The notes under the pieces are model-generated. The model worked only from the letters and a program-made list of their open reading frames with translations. It made no database searches and had not been told where the DNA came from. Both the position numbers and the translations under genes were made by a program. A stretch of 64,000 nt of DNA from Thalassolituus sp. UBA1087 (GTDB taxonomy: Bacteria; Pseudomonadota; Gammaproteobacteria; Pseudomonadales; Oceanobacteraceae): NCBI GenBank assembly GCA_002314145.1, contig DCCG01000042.1, positions 1-64,000 of the forward strand, read 5' to 3'. Positions 1 to 9,304 of the stretch are shown piece after piece; the first letter of the stretch is position 1; the number at the start of each line of letters is the position of its first letter.

Positions 1-61
1 TATCAAACTGTGGGACACCAGTGGCCCGCAGGCGCTTTTTTATTTATGGCATCACCACGGA

Positions 62-3000
62 TCAGGCTGCATTTTCAGCGCTGTTCACAGGTTTTACCAC
101 AAACAACAGATCACCCTGGTTAACCTGCTGACCGTCACTGTTCATAATCCGTGTGACTTTGAACTTCTGGTCTGCCGGGTAGAGTTCCGTACCACTGCGG
201 TTGAATTGCTTCAGCGTCAGTGGGGTAAACATCTTCATGGCTTCCATCAGACATAAGGTCTGTTCGACACCGATAATATCACCTTCTTTGACGAACGGTG
301 GTTCGCTCGGTGACGAGGAGCCATAGAAAATGCTGGTGGACGGTGACAGAACTTTCAGTTCATCAGAGCCTTCGATTTTCAGTGCGCTGGCATCCACAGC
401 ATTGGCGCTCATATCCGCCGCTTCTTCAATATCTTTGATCAGCGCATCAACGTCGATGCGATCAAGGAATTGCGGCAGATAAGTGGTGTCGTACACGCCA
501 TCCACAAAGACTTTATCATCCAGCACGCGTTTCAGCAGCGGAATATTGGTGCACACACCGGTAATGCGTACCCGGTCGAGATATTCACGCAGCTTCTTAA
601 TAGTGTCATTACGGTCTTTGCCGTAGCAGATAATCTGCACCACCATGCTGTCGTAGAAAGGCGATACCTGTTTGCCCGGTGCGGCCATAGCAATCAGTTC
701 GATATGCTTCTCTTGCGGTAATACACAGTCGCGGATCAGGCCAGGCGTTGGTACAAATTCAACGTTGTCGCCTTTACGCACGGCTTTTTCTGCGTTAACC
801 CGGACTTCAATGGCGTAGCCTTTGGAGACAGGTTTCATTTTGGCAATGCTGCCGCCTTCGGCAATATCGAACTGTGTACTGACGATATCGACACCGGATA
901 CGCGTTCGGTTACCGGGTGTTCTACCTGCAGACGGGTATTCATTTCCATGAAATAGATGGTGTTGGCATCCAGGTCGAAAATAAATTCGACGGTACCGGC
1001 ACCCACGTATTCCACGGCATCAGCCAGCTTGGCAGCATAATCATAAGCCGCCTGTTCCAGTTCACGCGGCAGCATGGTGGAACCGGATTCTTCGAATATT
1101 TTCTGGTTATTACGCTGCACAGAGCAGTCCCGCAGTCCCAGAATTTTGGTGTTGCCGTGACTGTCACGCAGTACCTGTACTTCGATGTGACGCAGTGAGG
1201 TCACGTATTTTTCCAGATATACGTCGCCGTTACCGAAAGCGGCTTTGGCTTCGGTGGAAATCTGGTGGAACAGGGCGTGAATCTTGTCTGCAGACTCAAC
1301 CACCTGAATACCTTTACCACCACCGCCGTGCACGGCTTTCAGCAGTACCGGATAACCGATTTCATCGGCCACCGCCGCAGCGTTGGCAGAACTGGTCAGA
1401 ATGCCGTGGGAACCGGGAACAACCGGTACTTCCACGCGCATAGCCGTGTTGATCGCATTGGATTTGTTACCCATGGTTTCCATGGATGACACAGGTGGTC
1501 CGACGAAGTTGATATCGTGGTTTCCACAAAGGGCAGCAAATTGGCTGCTTTCTGACAGGAAGCCGATCCCCGGGTGCAGGGCGTCCACCTGCTCATGATG
1601 CGCAATGCGCAGTACTGATTTGGCGTTCAGATAACTTTCGTCCGGCGTATTACCACCGATACAGATGACCCGGTCTTCCGGCCCCAGCATATCCACAGGT
1701 ACGGATTCCATATCCGGATCTGAAGCGATCAGCACCACTTTAATATCGTTGTCCTGAGCTTTGCGGATCAGTTTGACGGCAGTACAGCCACGGGCATGCA
1801 CCAGAACTTTTTCAATTTTACCGAATTTCTTATCCGCGTTGGCGGAATCACCGGTATCCGGTGCCAGACGTTCAGCCGTAACGTAACCCTGCAATACCCG
1901 GTCAAGTACGTCATCGACGGTATGGCGCGCGACCGGCATGGCCGGGTCAATGGCACGCAGACGGTCATCCAGATCATCAAAGAAAGGATGACTGACAAGG
2001 CCGTCCATGGACTGCGGTGATACCGACAGATAGTTAGACAGAGTACAGGTGCTTGGCAGATAACTGGGTACCACAATCTGGCCGGCAAACGGCATATTGG
2101 TACCGGAGAAATAATAGGTCTGCGCCAGTGGGTGAGTGACGAAGGATGCCTGGGCACCACCGGTACAGTCACCGTAACCAAAAATCACGATCGGCAGGTC
2201 ATTATCACGTACAAAACGGGTGATACGGTCGTTAACCACCGCCATGGAGAAGAGGGCAGCAGCCCCTTCTTTGGTCTGCATACCGCCGGACGAAACGAAA
2301 CACACGATCGGCAGATTGAGCTGGGCACATTTCGCCATCAGCTTACAGAATTTCTCGGCACTGGCCATATCGAAAGCACCGGCCTGGAAATCCAGATTGG
2401 ATACCAGTGCGCCCACGCGTTGCTCGCGCTCTCCGATTTTAATGGTACCGATACCTGTGACTACACCACAGGGCTTGATGTCTTTTTTCAGCGCACTTTC
2501 GATGGAGCTGCGGAAGCCCGGGAAAGACACCGGATCGGCCGACATCAGGCTGGCATTGGTTTCTTTAAAGTCGGAGAAGAAACGTTCAATCAGAGCGTTA
2601 GCCGAGGTTTTCTTCTGACGTTTGGTATCGTCCAGAACCTGCTGAATCAGCAGATCGTGGTAAGCCATGGTCAGACGGTTCCAGAAGTCTTTACGGCGAC
2701 CGATGGATACCGGGCTGATGCGGCCGTTATAGGACTTGCCGTCCTGTTCTGCGCCGTGATACTCAGGCAGCAGTTTTTCGAAGATGAAGGTGATCACCAC
2801 GAACAGGGTATCGGACAGACGCGGGAAGGCGAGTTTCTTCCATTCTTCCACGGATTTGAGGAAGTCACCGCGCTGATTGCTCTTGATAAAATAGCTCAGC
2901 CAGTGGTCGAAGGATTCACGCTCCTGTGGTGTATAGCTGTCGCCTTCAGTGGCTTCGGACAGAGATTTTTCCAGCAGGGTCTTCAGTGAATCGCGCGACA

Positions 3001-4984
3001 GGGCGCGGTTTTCATTGGCTTCTTTGGCTACGTTCACCAGGTTGTTGATGAAGTTGTCGTACAGCTGGCCGAACACCAGCATGTTCTGACATACCTGAGT
3101 GAATTCGTAGCGCAGTTCGTCGTGCAGAATGGCATCCAGAATGGTGATATCCGGGTGTGCCGGATTCTGGATATTTTCCTGACGGAACTGAATATAAGGC
3201 GCCAGTGCTTCTTCCAGAATGCGGCGGTTGGCTTCGACTTTTCCGGAGGCAACGCTGTTGGCCAGTGCTTCTGTGCGGGTGGAAAGTTTCAGTTCCGCAC
3301 GGATGTCATCCGGAATTAAAGAATCTTTCAGAATCACATTCAGCGCCGTGGCCAGGGATTGTTTCAGAGCCCCTTTAGACTGTTCTTTTGCCAGACCTTC
3401 GGTCAGTTCCTGACGCGGTTCGTGGGGCAGCTGAGTACGGATATAAACCGCCAGCGGGTGCGGATTTTTCTCGATAAATTCAGCAACCGACACGGCATCC
3501 AGAATATCGTTGGCGCGCAGCAGGAAACGGCTCTGTTTGTAATCTTCCAGGTAATTCAGCAGGCCCTGGAAGTTGATGCTGGCATCGGATTTCCAGCGGT
3601 TGAACAGATACAGACCAAGGTTAAAGCACAGCTCCTGCTTGGCTTTTAAATAATTGTTCTTGGGTTCACCGAAAAACAGCCGGGCAATGGTGGAGCGGCT
3701 TTCATCACGGTCTTCGTGTTTGGCCCAGAAATTTTTCCAGCTCTTATGCAGGGCATCGTCATAAACGATTTTTTCCGGCGCCTGCAGCCATTGCTGGAAT
3801 TTACGCGTCGATTCCCGCTGCAGACGTTCCTGCAACTGACCTTCCGGTACTTCCTTCTCTGCCAGACGGCCGTAGTTAGCCAGTGTGGTGGAGTGGATGC
3901 GGCGGCGGGTGGCCAGATAACGGGTATAACGGTAAATCAGACCGAACAGGTTGGCATGTTCGGTAGGGGAGTTGGCCAGGAAGAAGTTGGAATCTTTCTG
4001 CAGATTCTGCAGCTTTTCCGTTGGCGTCAGGAAACGTTCAACGCTGCGCTGATAGTGCTCCATCATGTACGGATTGGCACGGGCAAACTCGGCAGCACTG
4101 TCTTCGATGGACTGAATCCCGGTAACGATGGCCTGATGCAGGTTGTAACGTTTTTCGTCAGCATCAGTGGGCGCATAATCGATGATGCCATCGATAATAC
4201 CGGACTCACGTAATTCGTAGCCGGATACCCCCACGTACTTGGCACATTCCTGCCATGACAGATTGTATTTACGGGCAATACTGGCCAGACCCTGAGGCTG
4301 AATCGTATTAAAAATACCGTCACGTACGCTCAGCAGAATGTTGGTAGTGGCCAGCGGAATGGCACCACCGGAATAGCCGGCACCCCAGATAACCCCGAGT
4401 GTCGGCACATCGTTATTGGCCATTTCGGTGATCAGATGGGAAATGCTGTGTGCCTGATTGTTGGCGTTGGCCGCTTCACCGGCATCGGCTCCGGGGGTAT
4501 CAATAAAGGTGACAATCGGAATAGAACGGCGGGCATAATCACGCGCCACTTTGGCGGCTTTATTATGGTGGTCTGGTCCCCAGACACCATTGGCGTGTTC
4601 GCGGTTCTGGCAGATAAAACCAACCCGGCGCAGAGTTCCGCCAAAGTCCATATCGGCTTCGCAGCAATACAGCGGGCCGTTTTCAACTTCGGTGATGGTA
4701 CGCAGCACCAGGTGCTGAACCACGGCTTTGGCGCCCGGGCGGCTGTTGTTTTCACTGGGCGCAACCACCTGTTCGATGTAATCATCGATGGTCAGGCCAC
4801 GCAGGCGCTCCAGTTCACTGGCGCAGAGTTTCGGAGAGATAAGGCCCCTGACTTTATGGTCAACAGCGTTATCTTCATACTCCGGGAACAGGGAAAAATC
4901 CGCTGACAGCTGTTCCGCTTTAAGGAACAGCTCATCGACCGGACGTTGTACATCGGACTGAGCAGTAGGTACTTGTTCTGTCAT
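62..4984 (-). CDS. Fused biotin-dependent acyl-CoA carboxylase (CT-CT-BC-BCCP in one chain)
   Basis: A 1640-residue multidomain carboxylase, probably acetyl-CoA or another acyl-CoA carboxylase that makes malonyl-CoA-type products in the cytoplasm. Visible domain order: an AccA-like carboxyltransferase (about residues 60-330, with DTPGADAGE and GAGYSGGA), about 450 residues without a motif I recognise, an AccD-like carboxyltransferase (about 810-1005, FVSSGGMQTKEG), biotin carboxylase (from about 1060, GGGGKG loop and EMNTRLQVEHPVTE), and a biotin carrier domain ending with EAMKM (Lys about 1584). The AccD zinc-finger cysteines are not evident. I chose the ATG at 4984 over an in-frame GTG at 5095, because the extra 37 residues look unstructured and would begin inside a hairpin; the ribosome site is weak for both. 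It lies 184 bases downstream of fabB on the same strand. The carboxylase class is clear; the substrate is inferred. Confidence 0.88.
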   Translation of the reverse strand: MTEQVPTAQSDVQRPVDELFLKAEQLSADFSLFPEYEDNAVDHKVRGLISPKLCASELERLRGLTIDDYIEQVVAPSENNSRPGAKAVVQHLVLRTITEVENGPLYCCEADMDFGGTLRRVGFICQNREHANGVWGPDHHNKAAKVARDYARRSIPIVTFIDTPGADAGEAANANNQAHSISHLITEMANNDVPTLGVIWGAGYSGGAIPLATTNILLSVRDGIFNTIQPQGLASIARKYNLSWQECAKYVGVSGYELRESGIIDGIIDYAPTDADEKRYNLHQAIVTGIQSIEDSAAEFARANPYMMEHYQRSVERFLTPTEKLQNLQKDSNFFLANSPTEHANLFGLIYRYTRYLATRRRIHSTTLANYGRLAEKEVPEGQLQERLQRESTRKFQQWLQAPEKIVYDDALHKSWKNFWAKHEDRDESRSTIARLFFGEPKNNYLKAKQELCFNLGLYLFNRWKSDASINFQGLLNYLEDYKQSRFLLRANDILDAVSVAEFIEKNPHPLAVYIRTQLPHEPRQELTEGLAKEQSKGALKQSLATALNVILKDSLIPDDIRAELKLSTRTEALANSVASGKVEANRRILEEALAPYIQFRQENIQNPAHPDITILDAILHDELRYEFTQVCQNMLVFGQLYDNFINNLVNVAKEANENRALSRDSLKTLLEKSLSEATEGDSYTPQERESFDHWLSYFIKSNQRGDFLKSVEEWKKLAFPRLSDTLFVVITFIFEKLLPEYHGAEQDGKSYNGRISPVSIGRRKDFWNRLTMAYHDLLIQQVLDDTKRQKKTSANALIERFFSDFKETNASLMSADPVSFPGFRSSIESALKKDIKPCGVVTGIGTIKIGEREQRVGALVSNLDFQAGAFDMASAEKFCKLMAKCAQLNLPIVCFVSSGGMQTKEGAAALFSMAVVNDRITRFVRDNDLPIVIFGYGDCTGGAQASFVTHPLAQTYYFSGTNMPFAGQIVVPSYLPSTCTLSNYLSVSPQSMDGLVSHPFFDDLDDRLRAIDPAMPVARHTVDDVLDRVLQGYVTAERLAPDTGDSANADKKFGKIEKVLVHARGCTAVKLIRKAQDNDIKVVLIASDPDMESVPVDMLGPEDRVICIGGNTPDESYLNAKSVLRIAHHEQVDALHPGIGFLSESSQFAALCGNHDINFVGPPVSSMETMGNKSNAINTAMRVEVPVVPGSHGILTSSANAAAVADEIGYPVLLKAVHGGGGKGIQVVESADKIHALFHQISTEAKAAFGNGDVYLEKYVTSLRHIEVQVLRDSHGNTKILGLRDCSVQRNNQKIFEESGSTMLPRELEQAAYDYAAKLADAVEYVGAGTVEFIFDLDANTIYFMEMNTRLQVEHPVTERVSGVDIVSTQFDIAEGGSIAKMKPVSKGYAIEVRVNAEKAVRKGDNVEFVPTPGLIRDCVLPQEKHIELIAMAAPGKQVSPFYDSMVVQIICYGKDRNDTIKKLREYLDRVRITGVCTNIPLLKRVLDDKVFVDGVYDTTYLPQFLDRIDVDALIKDIEEAADMSANAVDASALKIEGSDELKVLSPSTSIFYGSSSPSEPPFVKEGDIIGVEQTLCLMEAMKMFTPLTLKQFNRSGTELYPADQKFKVTRIMNSDGQQVNQGDLLFVVKPVNSAENAA

Positions 4985-5070
4985 TGTCTTTTTATTCCGT
5001 AATGTGCGATTACCGGTAGGCTGGCCTGTGTCGGATGTTGCGTAACCAGCCTGGGTTTCCGAGCGATCAA

Positions 5071-5094
5071 TGGCAGGTAACAGTTTACCTGCCA
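5071..5094 (-). promoter_or_regulatory. Perfect hairpin between fabB and the carboxylase gene
   Basis: A 10-bp perfect inverted repeat (TGGCAGGTAA / TTACCTGCCA) with a 4-base loop lies between the fabB stop and the carboxylase start. No T-run follows it on the minus strand, so it is not a classic terminator. It could be an attenuator, an mRNA processing or stability element, or an operator. The function is inferred from position only. Confidence 0.5.
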
Positions 5095-5168
5095 CGGATT
5101 TCAGTGGGCAGCACTCAGCCCCAAAATTCGTGCTTCAGTTTCATAAATGCGACTCAGTATGTCATTTT

Positions 5169-6380
5169 TCAGACAGACTGAAAAATGAGGGTCGCATTGG
5201 TTCCGCCAAAGCCAAAACTGTTGGACATCACTGTTTTCAGCTGTGCCTCACGGTTAGTGGTAACAATCGGATAGCCGTTTGTTCCTTCGTCCGCTTCTGA
5301 GACATTTGCGCTGCCGGTAATAAAACCATTCTGCTGCATCAGCAGACAGTAAATGGCTTCCTGTACACCGGCTGCTCCCAGGGAGTGGCCGGTGAGGGAT
5401 TTGGTTGAGCTGATCGGCGGAATATCAGCGCCGAATGCTTCTCCCACGGCTTTCAGTTCCGTGATATCGCCGGCAGGCGTACTGGTACCGTGGGTGTTGA
5501 GATAATCGATAGCAGGGTTGCCGGCCATCTCCAGTGCATCTTTCATGCAGCGGATAGCACCTTCACCGGAAGGGGCAACCATATCGGCGCCGTCGGAGGT
5601 GGCGCTGTAACCGATCAGTTCGGCATAGATTCTGGCGCCACGGGCGACCGCGTGTTCGTACTCTTCCAGCACAATCATGCCGCCACCACCGGCGATGACA
5701 AAGCCATCACGGGTTGCGTCATAAGGGCGGGAGGCACTTTCCGGGGTGTCGTTGTATTTGCTCGACAGCGCGCCCATGGCATCGAACTGCATGGACAGTG
5801 TCCAATGTTCTTCTTCGCCGCCACCGGCGAATATCACGTCCTGTTTGCCCCACTGGATCATTTCCATGGCATTACCAATGCAGTGTGCACTGGTGGCACA
5901 GGCGGAGGTGATGGAGTAGTTCACCCCTTTGATGGAAAACGGGGTGGCGAGGTTGGCAGAAACCGTGCTGCCCATGGTGCGGGTAACGCGATACGGGCCA
6001 ACTTTGCGGATGCCTTTGTCACGCAGAATATCGACGGACTCGGCAATATCGGAAGAGGAAGCACCGCCGGAACCGGCAATCAGGCCGGTGCGCGGATTGC
6101 TGACCATATCAGCACTCAGACCAGCGTCTTCGATGGCTTCGCGCATTGAAAGGTAAGCATAAGCGGCAGAATCGCCCATGAAACGCTTCAGTTTGCGGTC
6201 AATGGCTTCTGCCAGATCAATCTGTGGCTTACCGGCAACCTGGCTGCGAAGTCCAAGCTCAGCATACTCCGGCATAAAACGAATGCCGGACTTCTGAGCC
6301 TTGAGTGCTTGCAGCACTTCTTCTTTGTTGTTGCCCAGACAACTGACGATCCCCAGACCTGTAACCACTACTCGACGCAT
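5169..6380 (-). CDS. fabB: Beta-ketoacyl-ACP synthase I (FabB)
   Basis: Condensing enzyme of fatty acid synthesis: it joins malonyl-ACP to the growing acyl-ACP and in E. coli is needed for unsaturated fatty acids. The 403-residue length is normal. The Cys-His-His triad is visible: Cys in TSACATSAHC, His in NTHGTSTPAGD and His in STKSLTGHSLGAAG; the C-terminus has the usual NSFGFGGTNA. The usual partner fabA is not adjacent; instead the gene is followed by the fused carboxylase on the same strand, which could supply malonyl units. The start is the ATG after a purine-rich stretch. KAS I and KAS II are close relatives; overall similarity fits KAS I better. Confidence 0.92.
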   Translation of the reverse strand: MRRVVVTGLGIVSCLGNNKEEVLQALKAQKSGIRFMPEYAELGLRSQVAGKPQIDLAEAIDRKLKRFMGDSAAYAYLSMREAIEDAGLSADMVSNPRTGLIAGSGGASSSDIAESVDILRDKGIRKVGPYRVTRTMGSTVSANLATPFSIKGVNYSITSACATSAHCIGNAMEMIQWGKQDVIFAGGGEEEHWTLSMQFDAMGALSSKYNDTPESASRPYDATRDGFVIAGGGGMIVLEEYEHAVARGARIYAELIGYSATSDGADMVAPSGEGAIRCMKDALEMAGNPAIDYLNTHGTSTPAGDITELKAVGEAFGADIPPISSTKSLTGHSLGAAGVQEAIYCLLMQQNGFITGSANVSEADEGTNGYPIVTTNREAQLKTVMSNSFGFGGTNATLIFQSV

Positions 6381-6549
6381 AATCTCTACTCAGAGTCCTG
6401 TTAAAAATGAATAACCAGCCTATGACAGAAATATTGAGGTAATATTTCATACTGTTCGGTGGCCACCACTATATAGCAGCCGCCGTTCGGGAAAAAAGAA
6501 AAATATTATTGAGTAATAGTCTTCAATCCACGAAGAAAGAGTTGTATTA

Positions 6550-6801
6550 ATGATGTCAAAGCAAGATGTTCGATGGCAAAAAGCGCAGGAGCTGATGCGG
6601 GAAAACGCCCTGGATGTACCGACAATGGCCGCCTGCCTGGGGCAGGACGAAGGGCGTATGGGGGCTATGTTGGGGGAAAACCCATCGAAGAAGATCCCGG
6701 ATGCGCTGGCTGAGCAGATGGAGCAGACCTTTTCCAAGCCCCGGGGTTGGCTTGATCAGTCACAGGATGGCGGCATTACCTTTGATCTGTTCGGTGCCTG
6801 A
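6550..6801 (+). CDS. Small XRE/Cro-like helix-turn-helix protein
   Basis: An 83-residue protein divergent from fabB. The pattern (RWQKAQELMREN, then an alpha-helical stretch with MAACLGQDEGRM, then IPDALAEQMEQTFSKP and GWLDQ) resembles the N-terminal DNA-binding part of Cro/CI-type regulators, where a similar IPxxLAxxxE...PxGWLD signature follows the helix-turn-helix. There is no effector domain. It could be a local transcription factor, possibly for the shared 170-bp region with fabB; that is inference. Two adjacent ATG codons compete as start. The family call is tentative. Confidence 0.6.
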   Translation: MMSKQDVRWQKAQELMRENALDVPTMAACLGQDEGRMGAMLGENPSKKIPDALAEQMEQTFSKPRGWLDQSQDGGITFDLFGA

Positions 6802-6814
6802 TGGCCGTGCGCAA

Positions 6815-6831
6815 CCCGCTCACACAGCGGG
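6815..6831. terminator. Weak hairpin between convergent genes
   Basis: CCCGCT / AGCGGG stem with a 5-base loop sits in the 38-base gap between the XRE-like gene and the convergent PAP2 gene. No T-run, so termination activity is uncertain. Confidence 0.3.
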
Positions 6832-6839
6832 CTGTGCTC

Positions 6840-7619
6840 TCAGCTGCGGCGGAATGCCCGCCGCACATGCACAGGCAGGGGTGCCCAGACGCGTACCACA
6901 GCCACCACAACAGCCACCACACTGGTGAGGATGGCCAGTGGATCCGTATAAGGATAGCCGTCCTGATGAATACTCAGATAGGCGGCGGCCAGAGTCAGCA
7001 GGGCGGCGGTAAAGAGTTTCTGGCCATTGCCCTGCAGCCAGCCCCAGTGCTCAACCAGAGCCACACTCAGCCAGGCAACCAGTAATCCGGCTGCCGACCC
7101 TACCAGAATATCCAGCGGCCAGTGGGCACCGACCATGGCACGGCTCAGTGCCGCCAGAAAGCCCAGCACCAGAATGGCCACCCCAGCGCCGCTATGACGG
7201 ATATTCAGCCAGATCAGCCCGGCACAGCTCATGGCGGTGAACGAATGGCCGGACGGGAAGCTGTGGTTCTTCAGCACCTGGCCAATAATGTAAAAAGAGT
7301 CTCTGTCCAGCACCGCCGCCGGACGGGCGATGTCGAGACCCTGTTTAAAGCCGTGTACTACCAGGGTGCCAAGAATCAGTAATACCAGCGACTGATTAAG
7401 CACTTTCGGGTAATAGCATCCGACAATCAGAAGAATGGCCACCGCAAACAAGGTATCGGCGACCAGCGTCAGATTTGCCCATACGGCATCCGGCAGGGCA
7501 TGACCCGCCAGGTTGATACGGTAGAACAGAGCTTCATTGCTGTCGCTCAGCCAGACGATAACGGCGAGCAGCGACAGCGCAGCAATCAGCCACAACAGGG
7601 CAGGCCGGCGTTGCTTCAT
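6840..7619 (-). CDS. PAP2-family membrane phosphatase
   Basis: A 259-residue integral membrane phosphatase of the PAP2 superfamily (LpxE/LpxF, PgpB or undecaprenyl-diphosphatase type). The three signature motifs are present: KQGLDIARP (K-x6-RP), FPSGHSF (PSGH) and SRAMVGAHWPLD (SR-x5-H-x3-D). Multiple hydrophobic segments place the active site at the periplasmic side in known relatives. Its start overlaps the end of the ArnT-like gene by 4 bases (ATGA), so the two are probably translationally coupled. In this context it may dephosphorylate lipid A, undecaprenyl pyrophosphate or phosphatidic acid; the sequence does not decide which. Confidence 0.85.
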   Translation of the reverse strand: MKQRRPALLWLIAALSLLAVIVWLSDSNEALFYRINLAGHALPDAVWANLTLVADTLFAVAILLIVGCYYPKVLNQSLVLLILGTLVVHGFKQGLDIARPAAVLDRDSFYIIGQVLKNHSFPSGHSFTAMSCAGLIWLNIRHSGAGVAILVLGFLAALSRAMVGAHWPLDILVGSAAGLLVAWLSVALVEHWGWLQGNGQKLFTAALLTLAAAYLSIHQDGYPYTDPLAILTSVVAVVVAVVRVWAPLPVHVRRAFRRS

Positions 7620-9304
7620 GTGTCTGCTCCGCTGGTGTTGTGTGGCGCTGATTCGTCGTCCGCCGGCAGGTCTGCGTCTGTGTTCTGGGGTTTTGTGTCG
7701 TGGGGCTCTGTGCGCTCAGGCGCAGGTATGCGGCGTACGATCATAATCGGGCCGGACTGGAACAGCACATCATAATGAATGCCTTCACGGCGGGTGTCTT
7801 TTGCCAGCCGGTCTTCGCGGCCAAACCCGACTTCGCCTATTTCCAGACCCCGGCGTTCAGTGACCTGATCGTAATAGACATTGAAACTCGGCATATCAAT
7901 GGACTGGGTATACACAGGTTCATCCAGAGTCCTGGCAAACTGTGCCGCCTCCCAGACCGGGCGCTGCTGGGATTCGCTCATGGCCGGTACAAAAACAAAC
8001 CAGATAAACAGAGCCTGCACGCCGCCGACCAGCAGCAGCGCAAACCAGGGACTGAAGCGGCGCCAGAAGATCAGCACCAGGCTGACGATCAGCGTCAGCG
8101 CAGCCAGCATAGTGAAGTCGCGGTTAAAGTAGTGGGCGGCACGTTCTGCGGTGGCTATTTCAATCGGGTTGGTCAGACGCTCCTGCGCCAGTGGCAACAG
8201 CAGCGGAAACGCGACGAAAACCCCCATCAGAATCGCCGGAAACAGCGCCGACAGCAGACGACTGTGCAGCCAGTGGCGATAGCGGGCCATCAGGATCACC
8301 AGCGGGGTGCAGCCGTACAGGATGTAGTGGGGCAGTTTGGTGCTGGCCAGACTGAACAGAATCAGCACCACCAGAAACCAGATCCACAGATAGGCATCCA
8401 GGCTGTCTTTGCCGGGTTTCAGGTTTTTGATCGAAGGCAGCATACGCAGCAGCAGGGCGCCGAACGGTGCCAGAATAAACGGCAGAACCACGGGGTAGAA
8501 CAGAAAGCCGCCGTCATGGCCTTCCATCGCGTTATTAAAGCGGTTGACGTTGTGCTTCAGGATAAAGCCGTCGATAAAGTCCTGGCCGTGGGCCAGATAC
8601 TCCAGTATGTACCAGGGGGCGGCGATCAGCAGAAAGACGATCCAGCCCGGAATAAAAAAGAGTGCCCGCAGCAGCTCGGTTTTTAACCCGTGAAGCAGAT
8701 AAAACGGGGTCGCCACCATCAGCGGGATAGCGACTGCCACCGGTCCTTTAGTGAGCACGCCGAGCGCCATCAGAATGTAGATGGCATACAGCAATGGTTT
8801 CTGTGGTTCCCGGCTGTAGACGTACATCAGCAACAGGGTGGAGGCCAGCAGCGCATTGAGCAGTGCATCGGCGGTGGCTACATGGGCAATCATATTGATG
8901 CCCAGGCTAGAGGCTGCGATCAGCGCGGCCACGGTGGCGGTTGCATCATTCAGGTAACGCCGGCAGAACCAGAAAATCCCCAGCGTCCAGCCCAGTCCGG
9001 CCAGTGCCGAAGGCAGACGGAACGCCCACACTTCGGTGCCGAAGAGGCTGATAGAGGCAGCCTGCAGCCAGTAAATCAGAATGGGCTTATCAAAGCGGAT
9101 ACGGTCATTCAGCCAGGTGGTAATAAAATCATTGCGCTCAAACATGCCGCGGGTCGCTTCACTGAAAGCGCCTTCATCATGGTCAAACAGCAGGAATCCA
9201 CCCAGGTTCAGAAAAAAGAAGACCGTAATAACGGCCAGCAGCCAGACGGGAATCTGAATGCCCGTCAGGCGTTTACTCAGCAGTGAGGGAAGGTTAACCG
9301 GCAT
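7616..9304 (-). CDS. ArnT/PMT-like membrane glycosyltransferase
   Basis: A 562-residue polytopic protein of the GT83/PMT_2 family, which transfers a sugar from undecaprenyl phosphate to lipid A or another periplasmic acceptor. The first periplasmic loop carries the conserved acidic site (DHDEGAFSEATRGM) followed by FDKPILIYWLQA, as in ArnT. About a dozen hydrophobic segments follow, and the C-terminal region is soluble and ends in a charged, low-complexity tail. It overlaps the upstream GT2 gene by 11 bases and the downstream PAP2 gene by 4. No other arn genes are present, so the donor need not be aminoarabinose. Confidence 0.85.
   Translation of the reverse strand: MPVNLPSLLSKRLTGIQIPVWLLAVITVFFFLNLGGFLLFDHDEGAFSEATRGMFERNDFITTWLNDRIRFDKPILIYWLQAASISLFGTEVWAFRLPSALAGLGWTLGIFWFCRRYLNDATATVAALIAASSLGINMIAHVATADALLNALLASTLLLMYVYSREPQKPLLYAIYILMALGVLTKGPVAVAIPLMVATPFYLLHGLKTELLRALFFIPGWIVFLLIAAPWYILEYLAHGQDFIDGFILKHNVNRFNNAMEGHDGGFLFYPVVLPFILAPFGALLLRMLPSIKNLKPGKDSLDAYLWIWFLVVLILFSLASTKLPHYILYGCTPLVILMARYRHWLHSRLLSALFPAILMGVFVAFPLLLPLAQERLTNPIEIATAERAAHYFNRDFTMLAALTLIVSLVLIFWRRFSPWFALLLVGGVQALFIWFVFVPAMSESQQRPVWEAAQFARTLDEPVYTQSIDMPSFNVYYDQVTERRGLEIGEVGFGREDRLAKDTRREGIHYDVLFQSGPIMIVRRIPAPERTEPHDTKPQNTDADLPADDESAPHNTSGADT

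Noticed and set aside
1..61. A T-rich run after a GC-rich stretch at the window start considered as a terminator
   Set aside because: The stem is not convincing within the visible bases and its upstream part may lie outside the window.
2132..2989. A 285-codon frame antisense to the carboxylase
   Set aside because: Opposite the well-supported carboxylase and without recognisable motifs.
7700..8686. A 328-codon frame antisense to the ArnT-like gene
   Set aside because: Glutamine-rich, repetitive translation of the kind produced opposite membrane-protein codons.
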